Shown one piece after another: positions 22,612-30,430 of a stretch of DNA of 37,079 bases. The translations under genes were made by a program, and so were the position numbers. Numbering within the stretch: the stretch's first letter is position 1; each line of letters begins with the position of its first letter. The notes under the pieces were generated by a model. That model made no database searches. It was not told the origin of the DNA and saw only the letters and a program-made list of their open reading frames with translations. Source of the DNA: Dehalococcoidia bacterium (GTDB taxonomy: Bacteria > Chloroflexota > Dehalococcoidia > SAR202 > UBA11138); the NCBI GenBank assembly GCA_012270625.1, contig JAAXHZ010000079.1, positions 1 through 37,079 on the forward strand. The letters are read 5' to 3'.

Positions 22612-22749
22612 ATGCCAAAACGAACCTACCAACCGCGCAACAGGCGCCGTGCCAGAGTGCATGGTTTCAGAGCCAGAATGCGCACCAAATCCGGCCGCAA
22701 CGTCCTCAAGAGGAGGATGTTCAAGGGTCGCCACAAGTTGACAGTCTGA
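22612..22749 (+). CDS. rpmH: 50S ribosomal protein L34
   Basis: A 45-residue very basic protein, [10 protein letters not shown] at the start and GRHKLTV at the end, with the L34 core [19 protein letters not shown]34 is a small structural protein of the large ribosomal subunit. It is complete and of the standard length. The gene follows a perfect promoter and precedes rnpA, the nearly universal bacterial order. The ATG sits in AACATGCCA; no strong Shine-Dalgarno is visible in the short leader (CAAGG lies 10-12 bases upstream). Confidence 0.95.
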   Translation: MPKRTYQPRNRRRARVHGFRARMRTKSGRNVLKRRMFKGRHKLTV

Positions 22750-22834
22750 TCGGAGTCGGTTGGATGCTGACGCCACCAACGCTATTCCTATCAGTCGTGC
22801 AAACGGGTGGCCGCGCCTGTCACTGGCGGAGCGA

Positions 22835-23194
22835 GTGACGCTCAAACGGGCCAACAGGCTGAGAAAGACGTCCGACTTTTTGGCGGTTAGGCGGGGAGGC
22901 AGAAGCTGGGCCGATGCCATGCTTGTCCTGAACGCCCGTCCGAATGACACTCAAACATCCCGATTCGGGTTTACCGTGAGCAAGCGGCTAGGAAACGCGG
23001 TAGAACGGAACAGAATCCGACGTCGACTCAAGTCAGCGGTCGCCTCGACAGATGTCAAGTGTGGCTGGGATCTTGTACTGATCGCCCGTCAACGCGCGCG
23101 CAACGCTGACTACCACACACTTAGAAGGTCCCTCAATCGGCTGCTGCTGCGGGCGCATCTAAGCGAGCGAAACAGCGAACGGCAAGTCAAGTGA
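22835..23194 (+). CDS. rnpA: Ribonuclease P protein component
   Basis: A basic protein of 119 residues from GTG 22835. The RNR signature is clear: KRLGNAVERNRIRRRLK, with the preceding RFGFTVS strand and the N-terminal L.RANRLRKTSDFLAV helix. RnpA binds RNase P RNA and aids 5' maturation of tRNA precursors. A TTG at 22760 (GGAG four bases upstream) would add 25 residues. I prefer 22835 because the conserved family start (LKR.NRL.K..DF) begins just after it and GGAG is close. The choice is uncertain. The stop overlaps the yidD start by 4 bases (GTGA). Confidence 0.92.
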   Translation: MTLKRANRLRKTSDFLAVRRGGRSWADAMLVLNARPNDTQTSRFGFTVSKRLGNAVERNRIRRRLKSAVASTDVKCGWDLVLIARQRARNADYHTLRRSLNRLLLRAHLSERNSERQVK

Positions 23195-23403
23195 TCCAGA
23201 AGTTTGCTCTACAGCTTATTCGCATCTACCAACAGGCAGTCTCGCCTTACTTGCCTTCGATTTGCAGGCATTCGCCTTCCTGTTCAGAGTATGCTCACGG
23301 AGCTATAAGCAAGTATGGTCTGGCCAATGGCTGCTGGCTGGCGGTGAGAAGACTGGGCCGATGTCGACCGCTGGGCACCAGCGGATATGATCCTGTGCCA
23401 TGA
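23191..23403 (+). CDS. yidD: Membrane protein insertion efficiency factor
   Basis: A 70-residue complete YidD protein: RIYQQAVSPYLP, then CRHSPSCSEYAHGAISKYG, GCWLAVRRLGRCRPL and the end GYDPVP. These are the invariant Cys, Ser-Cys-Ser and DPVP elements. YidD assists YidC-dependent membrane insertion. Starts GTG inside the rnpA stop; its own stop overlaps the next gene's ATG (ATGA), so translation is coupled through the operon. Confidence 0.93.
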   Translation: MIQKFALQLIRIYQQAVSPYLPSICRHSPSCSEYAHGAISKYGLANGCWLAVRRLGRCRPLGTSGYDPVP

Positions 23404-24641
23404 CGAGGTCAGCGCAGCATCACACGGATGCGCAAAGAGTGAGAGAATTGAAAAAGCGCCCGCCCATTCCTGCCGACGCGGCTGGAGCATTGCCCTCACT
23501 CCTATCTCGTATCTTCTCTCATGGTCTCCTGGCGCTGTGCTTGTGCATCGCGCTCGTTGGGTGTTCTCAGATAGGGAGGCCACAAGGATGGTCTGCGGGA
23601 AGTGTCTCTGGAGACAGCCTGTTCATCGGCACTATGGAGGGGGAGATACTCGCGGTACATAAGGAGACCGGGGATTTGGCCTGGAGACGCGAGATACCCA
23701 CTTCTGAAGACTCCGACCGAGCCATCTATGGGAGACCGGCGGTCACGGAAGCATCGGTCTTCGTTGGAGGCTACGATGGCACCCTCTATGCCTACGACTG
23801 GCAGGGAGACTTGCTGTGGGAAGAGCCGCTTCCGGGTAGAATTGTCGGCGGCCCAACAGTTCATGGCGACTATGTACTGATAGGCACCGGCACCGTTTCG
23901 TCATCCAACGGGGCCGGCGGCGCCCTCCACGCCATAGACATCGAAACCAATGACCCCAACTGGACATACCGAACCGATGGACCGGTCTGGTCATCTCCAA
24001 CCGTCGAAAACGGCGTGGCGCTGGTGGGATCGCTGGATCACAATGTCTATGCCGTCAACTTGGACGACGGCTCGGAGAAGTGGCGATTCAGGTCGGGCGG
24101 TGCAGTTTCGTCCGGATTGGCAGTCTCCGATGGGTTTGTGATTTTTGGCAGCTTCGACAGCACTCTTTACGCCCTGGATATCGAGACCGGCAGCCTTGTA
24201 TGGCGCTTCGACGGAGCATCAGGCTGGTACTGGTCTGCTCCGCTAGTGGTTGAAGGTGTAGTGTACGCTCCGTCCCTCGACGGGAACCTTTACGCGCTCG
24301 ACGCTGGTACCGGGGATCTGACATGGGTGTTCGACACCGAAGGCGGGCAGGTCGTCGGCAGTCCGGCAGTTATCAATGGTCTAATAGCAGTGCCGGTTGC
24401 CGATGGCGGAGACTCCCGGGTAGCGCTTCTGGAATCGAACGGCAGTTTGCTCGCAGCGTGCAGGATAGGCGAGGATGTGCGCACTTCGCTTGAGGTGGAT
24501 GGCGACCTGATATACTTTGGCGCAAAGGACAGCACTATCAGGGCATTGCGCATCAAGGGCAATGGCAACCCAGATGAAGAGTGGGTTTTCGTCACCAACG
24601 CCGACGATCCTCACCCCAGCGATCGGCCGAAGGCGTGCTAG
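23400..24641 (+). CDS. PQQ-type beta-propeller lipoprotein (BamB-like fold)
   Basis: A 413-residue protein. A charged 40-residue N-terminus leads to a hydrophobic stretch and lipobox ALVGC (cysteine 55), so a later start may be used. Then come about eight repeats of 40 residues with the pattern FxGxxDGxLYAhDxxTGxxxWxF (for example FVGGYDGTLYAYD, IFGSFDSTLYALD, YAPSLDGNLYALD). This is the PQQ-like propeller of BamB and PQQ-dependent dehydrogenases, here without catalytic residues I can identify. BamB belongs to outer-membrane assembly, but Chloroflexota are generally regarded as monoderm. The position between yidD and yidC, with 4-bp overlap at the start, suggests a role in membrane protein or lipoprotein maturation. 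Confidence 0.75.
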   Translation: MTRSAQHHTDAQRVRELKKRPPIPADAAGALPSLLSRIFSHGLLALCLCIALVGCSQIGRPQGWSAGSVSGDSLFIGTMEGEILAVHKETGDLAWRREIPTSEDSDRAIYGRPAVTEASVFVGGYDGTLYAYDWQGDLLWEEPLPGRIVGGPTVHGDYVLIGTGTVSSSNGAGGALHAIDIETNDPNWTYRTDGPVWSSPTVENGVALVGSLDHNVYAVNLDDGSEKWRFRSGGAVSSGLAVSDGFVIFGSFDSTLYALDIETGSLVWRFDGASGWYWSAPLVVEGVVYAPSLDGNLYALDAGTGDLTWVFDTEGGQVVGSPAVINGLIAVPVADGGDSRVALLESNGSLLAACRIGEDVRTSLEVDGDLIYFGAKDSTIRALRIKGNGNPDEEWVFVTNADDPHPSDRPKAC

Positions 24642-24654
24642 TTAGGGGCATCGC

Positions 24655-25581
24655 TTGGAATTTATCCTAGATACTTGGAACCTCGTGATCATCCAGCCGA
24701 TGATCAACGGACTGGTCCTGCTCTACTACTACCTGCTCTCAGACTTTGGGATTGCAATTATTGCCTTCACGCTGCTTGTTAGGCTGGTGATGATTCCGCT
24801 TACTGTCAAGCAGAGTCGCCAGATAAAGGCCATGAGCGCGCTCCAGCCTCTCATGAAGGGGATTCAGGACAAGCACAAGGGAGATCGTCAGCGCGCGTCC
24901 CAGGAGACAATGAAGCTCTACCGAGAGCACGGCGTCAACCCTTTGGGCTGTCTCGGCCCGATGTTCATTCAGTTTCCAATCTGGATAGGGCTGTACCAGT
25001 CGATCATCCAGACGGTTCCCTCCAACCCTGAGAGTCTTGTAGGTCTTTCACGACATTTGTACGAGTGGCTTCCGCAGGTACACGGCGTGATACCCATCGA
25101 CAGCACTTTCCTGTGGATGGACCTGGCTCGACCCGACCCGACCCCGTTCGTCATGCCGATTCTCGTTGGCGTATCGATGTGGGTCATGCAGAAAATGACC
25201 ACGATGCCTACCGCTGATGAGCGTCAGGCATCTACCAATAGAATGATGCTGTGGATGATGCCGGCTATGTTCGGTTTCTTCACGCTGAACTTCCCGAGCG
25301 GTCTGGCGTTGTACTGGGTGGTGTCGAACGTGGTTGGGCTGGTGATACAGGGCTTTGTTACCGGCTGGGACCCCCTCATAAACCTGTTCAAGTTCGGGCG
25401 CGGCAAGTCCGACGAGTCTGCTGCGGTTTCGGCGCAGTCGGCGCCCGCGCTAGTTCCACCTGTCGAGGAGACAAGCGATGCCGGAGATAGAGATATCGGC
25501 CAGAACGGTAGAAGAAGCAATCGAACTCGCTCTAAAGGAGCTAGACGCAGATCGCAGCGACGTAGAAGTAGACGTCGTTAG
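24655..25581 (+). CDS. yidC: Membrane protein insertase YidC
   Basis: A 308-residue Gram-positive-type YidC/Oxa1 insertase. The N-terminal transmembrane helices are followed by FTLLVRLVMIPLTVKQSRQ, in which the arginine (R of LLVRL) is the conserved hydrophilic-groove residue. Then come the basic coiled coil (KAMSALQPLMKGIQDKHKGD) and NPLGCLGPMFIQFPIWIGLY, with helix ends PSGLALYWVVSNV. The C-terminal tail is strongly basic (many Arg/Lys), suited to binding ribosomes. Start is TTG at 24655, 13 bp after the propeller stop. The last 104 bp overlap the jag gene in another frame, so the basic tail is encoded over the Jag N-domain. Confidence 0.92.
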   Translation: MEFILDTWNLVIIQPMINGLVLLYYYLLSDFGIAIIAFTLLVRLVMIPLTVKQSRQIKAMSALQPLMKGIQDKHKGDRQRASQETMKLYREHGVNPLGCLGPMFIQFPIWIGLYQSIIQTVPSNPESLVGLSRHLYEWLPQVHGVIPIDSTFLWMDLARPDPTPFVMPILVGVSMWVMQKMTTMPTADERQASTNRMMLWMMPAMFGFFTLNFPSGLALYWVVSNVVGLVIQGFVTGWDPLINLFKFGRGKSDESAAVSAQSAPALVPPVEETSDAGDRDIGQNGRRSNRTRSKGARRRSQRRRSRRR

Positions 25582-26113
25582 CCGAGGCAAATCTGGGATT
25601 CTTGGCATAGGCGCCGAGCCTGCGGTGGTCAGAGTATCGATAATCGAGTCGGCTCCTGACAGCGTAATGGTTGCCTCTGGAGTGATCGAATCTCTTATCG
25701 ACCTGCTCGACGCAGACGTTGTCTTGACCATCAAGCAGCTATATAACGAAGACCTGGACGGCCCGATCTTCGAAATCGAAGGCGACGATGCAGGCCTCCT
25801 CATCGGGCGCAAGGGCGAAACGCTCAAGACACTCCAGTTCCTGGTCAGGTACATCGTCAGCCACAAACTGGACGAACGGGTCAACCTGATGATCGACGTC
25901 GAAGGCTACCAGCAGCGTCGTCATCAGTCACTCGAGAACATGGCTCGCCGCGTCGCGCGCCGCGTATCTGACACAGGGCGATCGATTACCCTGGAGCCGA
26001 TGCCCGCCAACGAGCGCAGAATTGTGCATCTGGCTCTATCAGACCATCCCAGAGTGACAACGGAGAGCACCGGCTTCGGTGACTCCCGTCAGATCGTCAT
26101 CCAGCTTAGGTGA
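25478..26113 (+). CDS. jag: RNA-binding protein Jag/KhpB (Jag_N, KH and R3H domains)
   Basis: A 211-residue complete Jag protein: Jag_N (residues 1-50, EISARTVEEAIELALKELDA and GILGIGAEPAVVRV), a type II KH domain with the GxxG-like loop in GRKGETLKTLQFLVRYIVS, and an R3H domain (RRHQSLENMARRVARRVSD...MPANERRIVHLALSDHP). KhpB binds RNA and takes part in cell division and elongation control in Firmicutes. The ATG at 25478 has GAGGAG eight bases upstream and gives the full Jag_N, so the overlap of 104 bp with yidC is supported by both products. Confidence is high. Confidence 0.92.
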   Translation: MPEIEISARTVEEAIELALKELDADRSDVEVDVVSRGKSGILGIGAEPAVVRVSIIESAPDSVMVASGVIESLIDLLDADVVLTIKQLYNEDLDGPIFEIEGDDAGLLIGRKGETLKTLQFLVRYIVSHKLDERVNLMIDVEGYQQRRHQSLENMARRVARRVSDTGRSITLEPMPANERRIVHLALSDHPRVTTESTGFGDSRQIVIQLR

Positions 26114-26132
26114 GTACGCTTCGGGGAATCCA

Positions 26133-26894
26133 ATGACCGCCTCGCTCGAAGTGAATGGCAGAGTCGCCAGGATTACGCTTTCAAGGTCCGAGACCGGAAA
26201 CATGATCGACTTCGGACTGGCATATACGCTGTCCGATTTCGCCGGAGAAGTCAGACAGCGCGATGACGTGTGGGTCGTATTGGTAGATGCGGACGGCCCA
26301 GACTTCTGTCTGGGCACCGATCCGGAAGCTCTCTCCATAGTGGCCGCGGACGACTCTCGGCTGACGGCGTTAAGGGCTGGCCAGTCTATTGCCGAAATCG
26401 AGAAACCGGTCATCTGCTCCATACAGGGCCGCGCCTACGACCAGGGACTCGAAATCGCGCTGGCCTGCGATGTTCGCGTAGCCGACTCGACAGCTGCGTT
26501 CGCTATGCGCCAAGCACTGTCTGGAAGCATGCCGTGGGATGGAGGAACACAGCGCCTGCCTCGTGTGGTTGGACGATCGAGGGCTGTAGAGCTGCTGCTG
26601 ACCGGCAGAACACTCGACGCAGATGAGGCTCTGGCGATCGGTCTGGTCAACGAGTCCGTTGGCCCAGGTGATGCCCAGCGACGGGCGAGTGAGTTAGCGG
26701 AAACCATCGCATCACACGGTCCTACGGCCCTTCGTTACGTCAAGGAGGCTGTGCTGACCGGTTCGGACGGCCCTATCGCGCAGGGTCTTAGGCTGGAGGC
26801 AGACCTCAGCTTCTTGCTTCAGTCCACCCACGATAGAAGTGAGGGAATATCGTCGTTCATGGAACGGCGCGCGCCGGATTACAGAGGCAGCTAG
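26133..26894 (+). CDS. Crotonase/enoyl-CoA hydratase family protein, copy 1 (one catalytic Glu missing)
   Basis: A 253-residue crotonase. Core elements: N-terminal VARITLSR, oxyanion region DFCLGTDPEA, and QGLEIALACDVRVADS with the first catalytic-type Glu. The second Glu of standard hydratases (in the FxMPE.xLG pattern) is absent: the segment reads FAMRQALSGSMPWDGGTQRLPR, cut here after the family-typical GG.QRLPR. The C-terminal FMERRAPDYRGS is normal. Loss of that residue is common in crotonases with isomerase, thioesterase or other activity. ATG 26133 is used; a longer frame to 26079 would overlap jag. Followed after 12 bp by a second crotonase. Confidence 0.75.
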   Translation: MTASLEVNGRVARITLSRSETGNMIDFGLAYTLSDFAGEVRQRDDVWVVLVDADGPDFCLGTDPEALSIVAADDSRLTALRAGQSIAEIEKPVICSIQGRAYDQGLEIALACDVRVADSTAAFAMRQALSGSMPWDGGTQRLPRVVGRSRAVELLLTGRTLDADEALAIGLVNESVGPGDAQRRASELAETIASHGPTALRYVKEAVLTGSDGPIAQGLRLEADLSFLLQSTHDRSEGISSFMERRAPDYRGS

Positions 26895-26906
26895 TCAGGC
26901 ATCGCC

Positions 26907-27635
26907 ATGTCAGACAGTCCCACAGTGCTGCTCGACAAGTCCGGAGGCGTTGCGACTATTACTCTAAACCGTCCGGCAGTTATCAACGCCTTCAACGTGC
27001 AGATGCGCGACGAACTCTACTCTACTCTTGAGGCCGTTCGCGATGACCCTGACGTACTGTCGATCCTCATTGCCGGGGAAGGTGACCGGGGGTTCTGCGC
27101 CGGGGCCGATCTGACCGAATTCGGTACCGCGCCGTCACAGACGATTGCTCGCCAAGTACGATGGGAGCGCGACCTGTGGGGACTCTTCCTGTCTATCCCA
27201 AAGCCGCTGACTGCTGCGCTGCACGGGTATGTCATCGGTTCGGGCGTCGAGATCGCGTGTCTGTGCGACATCCGTATCGCCGCCGACAACTCGGTCTTCA
27301 GAATGCCCGAGACAGCGCTTGGGATGGTCCCCGCCGCTGGAGGCAGCCAGACTCTGCCCAGGACCATCGGCATGAGCGCATCGATGAAGATGCTCCTCGC
27401 CAACGAATCAGTCTCAGCCCGTAGAGCGCATGAGATAGGACTCGTTCACAGTGTCGTGACGCGCGATTCGCTGGCTGGGACCGCCTTCACCACTGCCGAG
27501 CGATTGGCGCGCATCCCCCCCGAAGTAGTCATGGCCATTAAGAGGGCGATCTATGAAGGACTGGACGGTCGTCTGGAAAACGGCCTGCGCCTAGAACAAC
27601 GCCTCGTCGCGAGGGTGATGCAGACGTGCTTCTGA
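26907..27635 (+). CDS. Enoyl-CoA hydratase/isomerase, copy 2 (slightly short C-terminus)
   Basis: A 242-residue crotonase with all key elements: GVATITLNRPAVINAFNVQM, cut at the conserved NAfn, FCAGADLTEF (oxyanion hole), GYVIGSGVEIACLCD with the first Glu, and RMPETALGMVPAAGG with the second. So it should hydrate 2-enoyl-CoA or act as an isomerase. The end (RVMQTCF) stops before the usual FxEKRxPxF helix that closes the family, about 15 residues short. I cannot find that end in another frame, so this is a true short form or decayed terminus. It follows copy 1 directly, probably in the same transcript. Confidence 0.8.
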   Translation: MSDSPTVLLDKSGGVATITLNRPAVINAFNVQMRDELYSTLEAVRDDPDVLSILIAGEGDRGFCAGADLTEFGTAPSQTIARQVRWERDLWGLFLSIPKPLTAALHGYVIGSGVEIACLCDIRIAADNSVFRMPETALGMVPAAGGSQTLPRTIGMSASMKMLLANESVSARRAHEIGLVHSVVTRDSLAGTAFTTAERLARIPPEVVMAIKRAIYEGLDGRLENGLRLEQRLVARVMQTCF

Positions 27636-27760
27636 AGTTGCCGCCGTCCGATTAGGAAGTCTACAATGAATGGCCGGACAACGTAAAGATATCCGATCAG
27701 CCTCCCGCTGAATACCTGCCCCCATGTAGGGACGTTTTACTCAATAGGAAGTGTAATCCC

Positions 27761-28039
27761 ATGGTCGAAAGAAGCTACTCAGTGAGTCTGCCTGACTTCA
27801 TACTCACTTCATATGGGTGGAGTGAGCCGGAGGTCCCGTCGCGTGTCCGCGAGACCTTGGTAATGGAACTGCTTCGTATGAACCGAATCACCGAACGCGA
27901 GGCGGCAGTCGCGCTCGACTTGGACAGGTGGCGCCTCATTGATCTGATGGGGTTGCATCAAGTGCCCGCAATCAGGATCACGCCCGAAGAATTGGCGACC
28001 GAACTCTCCATGAGTATTGAGGGCTTACGCCCGCAGTGA
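27761..28039 (+). CDS. UPF0175-family antitoxin-like protein
   Basis: A 92-residue small protein with an N-terminal SYSVSLPDFIL, then the helical SRVRETLVMELLRMNRITER, where family members have (L)re.la..L(y)...i(s)...AA..L. A following helix-turn-helix-like part is AVALDLDRWRLIDLMGLH. The C-terminus PAIRITPEEL(A)TEL is a typical end. UPF0175 genes are usually found beside DUF3368 PIN-domain genes, as here, and are taken to be the antitoxin/regulator half. Stop overlaps the toxin start by 4 bases (GTGA), so the toxin is made only when the antitoxin is translated. ATG at 27761 with AGGAAG upstream. Confidence 0.75.
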   Translation: MVERSYSVSLPDFILTSYGWSEPEVPSRVRETLVMELLRMNRITEREAAVALDLDRWRLIDLMGLHQVPAIRITPEELATELSMSIEGLRPQ

Positions 28040-28518
28040 TCGTTTCCGACAGTGGACCGCTGATAGCATTCAGCAAGATCGGTCGTCTCGATATCCTAGA
28101 GCGACTCTTCGACATGGTATTGATTCCGGATGCCGTGTATTACGAAGTTGGCGCTGACGGCAGTCACCGCCCAGGCGCTCAAGCGATAGCCTCCAGTACC
28201 TGCATCCAGAGACGCACAGTGTCGGATCTAAGCCTGACGCAACAGTTTCCGAATAACATCCACGCGGGTGAAAGCGAAGCAATCGTTCTCGCACTTGAAC
28301 TACAGTATCCGCTGCTCATTGACGAGCGACGAGGACGAAACTTCGCGGCAGCGCTTGGAATCCATGTGTTTGGAAGCCTACGGGTCATTGCTGAGGCTTA
28401 TCGACAAGAAATGCTCACTGACCCCAGTTTGGTAGTATCTGCCATGATTCTCTCTGGCTATTGGATTGATAGTCGGTTGCTAGAAACTCTCATTGATAAC
28501 TTGGACACTCGTCGCTAA
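28036..28518 (+). CDS. DUF3368 PIN-like ribonuclease (putative toxin)
   Basis: A 160-residue PIN-fold protein. The acidic catalytic set is recognisable: D5 in VSDSGPLIAF, the glutamates of HAGESEAIVLAL (typical GEaeAI of this family) and the aspartate of LLIDERRGR. C-terminal helices include GSLRVIAEAYRQ. DUF3368 proteins are mostly in toxin-antitoxin-like pairs with UPF0175 or HTH proteins and probably cleave RNA. GTG start, coupled to the preceding gene. GC and codon use look like the neighbours. Confidence 0.8.
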   Translation: MIVSDSGPLIAFSKIGRLDILERLFDMVLIPDAVYYEVGADGSHRPGAQAIASSTCIQRRTVSDLSLTQQFPNNIHAGESEAIVLALELQYPLLIDERRGRNFAAALGIHVFGSLRVIAEAYRQEMLTDPSLVVSAMILSGYWIDSRLLETLIDNLDTRR

Positions 28519-28650
28519 GTAGAATTAGCGAGCTGATGGTGGTAATCTTTAGTGCGGCTTTTGGGGGCTTGTATTTCGGCCCTCGCCTTCTTCCGGGCCT
28601 GACCAGGCGCCGGAGTTGGCCGGAATCGTGATAAGGGGAATTGGACGACA

Positions 28651-30234
28651 ATGAATGTATCGGAGTTTCTCGGGATCTCCGCGGCGATTGTTCCGGATCG
28701 CACGGCCCTGGTATTTGAGGAAAAGCGCACCACCTTCGACGAGCTTCAATCCAGAGTGAACCGCTTGGCCAACGCCCTCCGATCTCTGGGGGTCGGAGCA
28801 GGCGACCGGATAGCTATTGTGCAGGTCAATACCGATTCGGTCGTCGAGACCTGCTTTGCCTCGGCCAGAATAGACGGTGTTTTTGTCCCCCTGAATTTCC
28901 GCGCGCGCGCCGAAGAAATCTCGTTCATGATTCGCGACTCGGCTCCCAAGGCGCTGTTGGTCGGATCGAGATACTTGGACCTGATCGACTCGATCTCCGA
29001 TGACCTCGACAGCGTGGAGCGCTTCATTACTCTCGATGAGCCTCGGGACGGCTGGCTCTCGTATTCAGATCTACTTGACAACGCCGATGACGAAGACATG
29101 TGGCCAGCTACTGCCGAAGACGATCTTTCGGTCCTGCTGTTCACGTCCGGCACTACGAGTTACCCCAAGGGTGTCATGCTGACCCATAACAGCTTCGCGT
29201 CATACATCTTGAGCCATGTGACGCCTGCCGACCCGGAAGTCGCCGAACGGAACATACTGACGGTGCCCCTGTACCACATCGCCGGAATGCAGGCGATGAT
29301 CAGCGCCATATACGGCGGCAGGTCGCTGATTATCCAGCGGCAGTTCGAAGCCAGTCAGTGGATGGAGCTTGTCGAAACCGAGAGTGTCGATCGCGCCATG
29401 ATGGTGCCGACCATGCTCAAGATGCTCATGGACCATGAAGAGTTCCACCAGCGCGACCTCAGCAGTCTCAGCGTTATAACCTACGGCGCGGCGCCAATGC
29501 CCGTCGAGGTTATCAGACGTGCCATTGTCGAATTCCCGGGCGTGCAGTTCATCAACGCCTTCGGCCAGACCGAGACTGCCGCTACGATTACCATGCTTCC
29601 TCCAGACGACCACGTCCTTGACGGCTCGCCTGAAGAGGTAGAGCGTAAGCTCAAGCGGTTGGCATCCATCGGCAAGCCGCTCGAAGACGTCGAGGTCCGT
29701 ATCGTCAACGAACATGCCGAAGATGTAACGATCGGAGAGACCGGCGAGATCGTCGCAAGGGGCCAGCGCCTTATGAAGGGATACTGGCGCCAGGAATCGA
29801 GCACGGAGGAGACCATCAAGGACGGATGGCTGTACACCGGCGACCTTGGCTACTGGGACGACGACGGCTACATCTTCCTCGCCGGCAGGGCGAGGGACTT
29901 CATCAAGCGTGGCGGCGAGATGATCTCACCTGAAGAAGTAGAGCAGGTGCTCCACTCGCATCCCGACATCGAAGAAGCGGCGATCATCGGCGTGGAAGAC
30001 ATCGACTGGGGCGAACGTGTACGAGCCGTGGTAGTTGCCAAGAGCGGCCACAGTGTCGACGAGGGTGAAGTGATAGAGTACTGTCGCCAGAGACTCGCAA
30101 GCTTCAAGAAACCCGAGTCCGTAGTCGTAGTTGACGAGCTCCCGCGCAACCCAATGGGCAAGATACTAAAGCGTCTGCTTCGGGAGGAGTTCAACGATCC
30201 GGTCCAGGCGTCGTTTTCGGACGAGAGGGCATGA
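28651..30234 (+). CDS. AMP-dependent acyl-CoA synthetase/ligase
   Basis: A 527-residue ANL-superfamily enzyme. The P-loop (A3) reads LLFTSGTTSYPKGVMLTH near residues 162-180. Other core motifs are YGAAPMP, NAFGQTETA (A5), YTGDLGYWDDDGYIF (A7), GRARDFIKRGGEMISP (A8) and PRNPMGKILKR with the catalytic lysine near residue 500 (A10). It activates a carboxylic acid as acyl-AMP and then makes the CoA thioester. Substrate length or type cannot be told. The crotonases upstream suggest a beta-oxidation or aromatic-acid route. ATG 28651, with AAGGGG upstream. Confidence 0.85.
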   Translation: MNVSEFLGISAAIVPDRTALVFEEKRTTFDELQSRVNRLANALRSLGVGAGDRIAIVQVNTDSVVETCFASARIDGVFVPLNFRARAEEISFMIRDSAPKALLVGSRYLDLIDSISDDLDSVERFITLDEPRDGWLSYSDLLDNADDEDMWPATAEDDLSVLLFTSGTTSYPKGVMLTHNSFASYILSHVTPADPEVAERNILTVPLYHIAGMQAMISAIYGGRSLIIQRQFEASQWMELVETESVDRAMMVPTMLKMLMDHEEFHQRDLSSLSVITYGAAPMPVEVIRRAIVEFPGVQFINAFGQTETAATITMLPPDDHVLDGSPEEVERKLKRLASIGKPLEDVEVRIVNEHAEDVTIGETGEIVARGQRLMKGYWRQESSTEETIKDGWLYTGDLGYWDDDGYIFLAGRARDFIKRGGEMISPEEVEQVLHSHPDIEEAAIIGVEDIDWGERVRAVVVAKSGHSVDEGEVIEYCRQRLASFKKPESVVVVDELPRNPMGKILKRLLREEFNDPVQASFSDERA

Positions 30235-30430
30235 CCCCGCTCCTCGACGCATATACCCTGGAGTGAATGATGCTAGCCTTGGACACTCCTAACCAGCGCC
30301 TTGTGCGGGCCATCGGCCACCTCTAGCCACACTCGCCCAACCGACTTCCGATGATGGGTGTGATAGAGTACATAGTCAAGTGGCCGGAGAGTTGAAATTC
30401 GTGGGTTAGATACTCTAGCAGGGACGTGAA

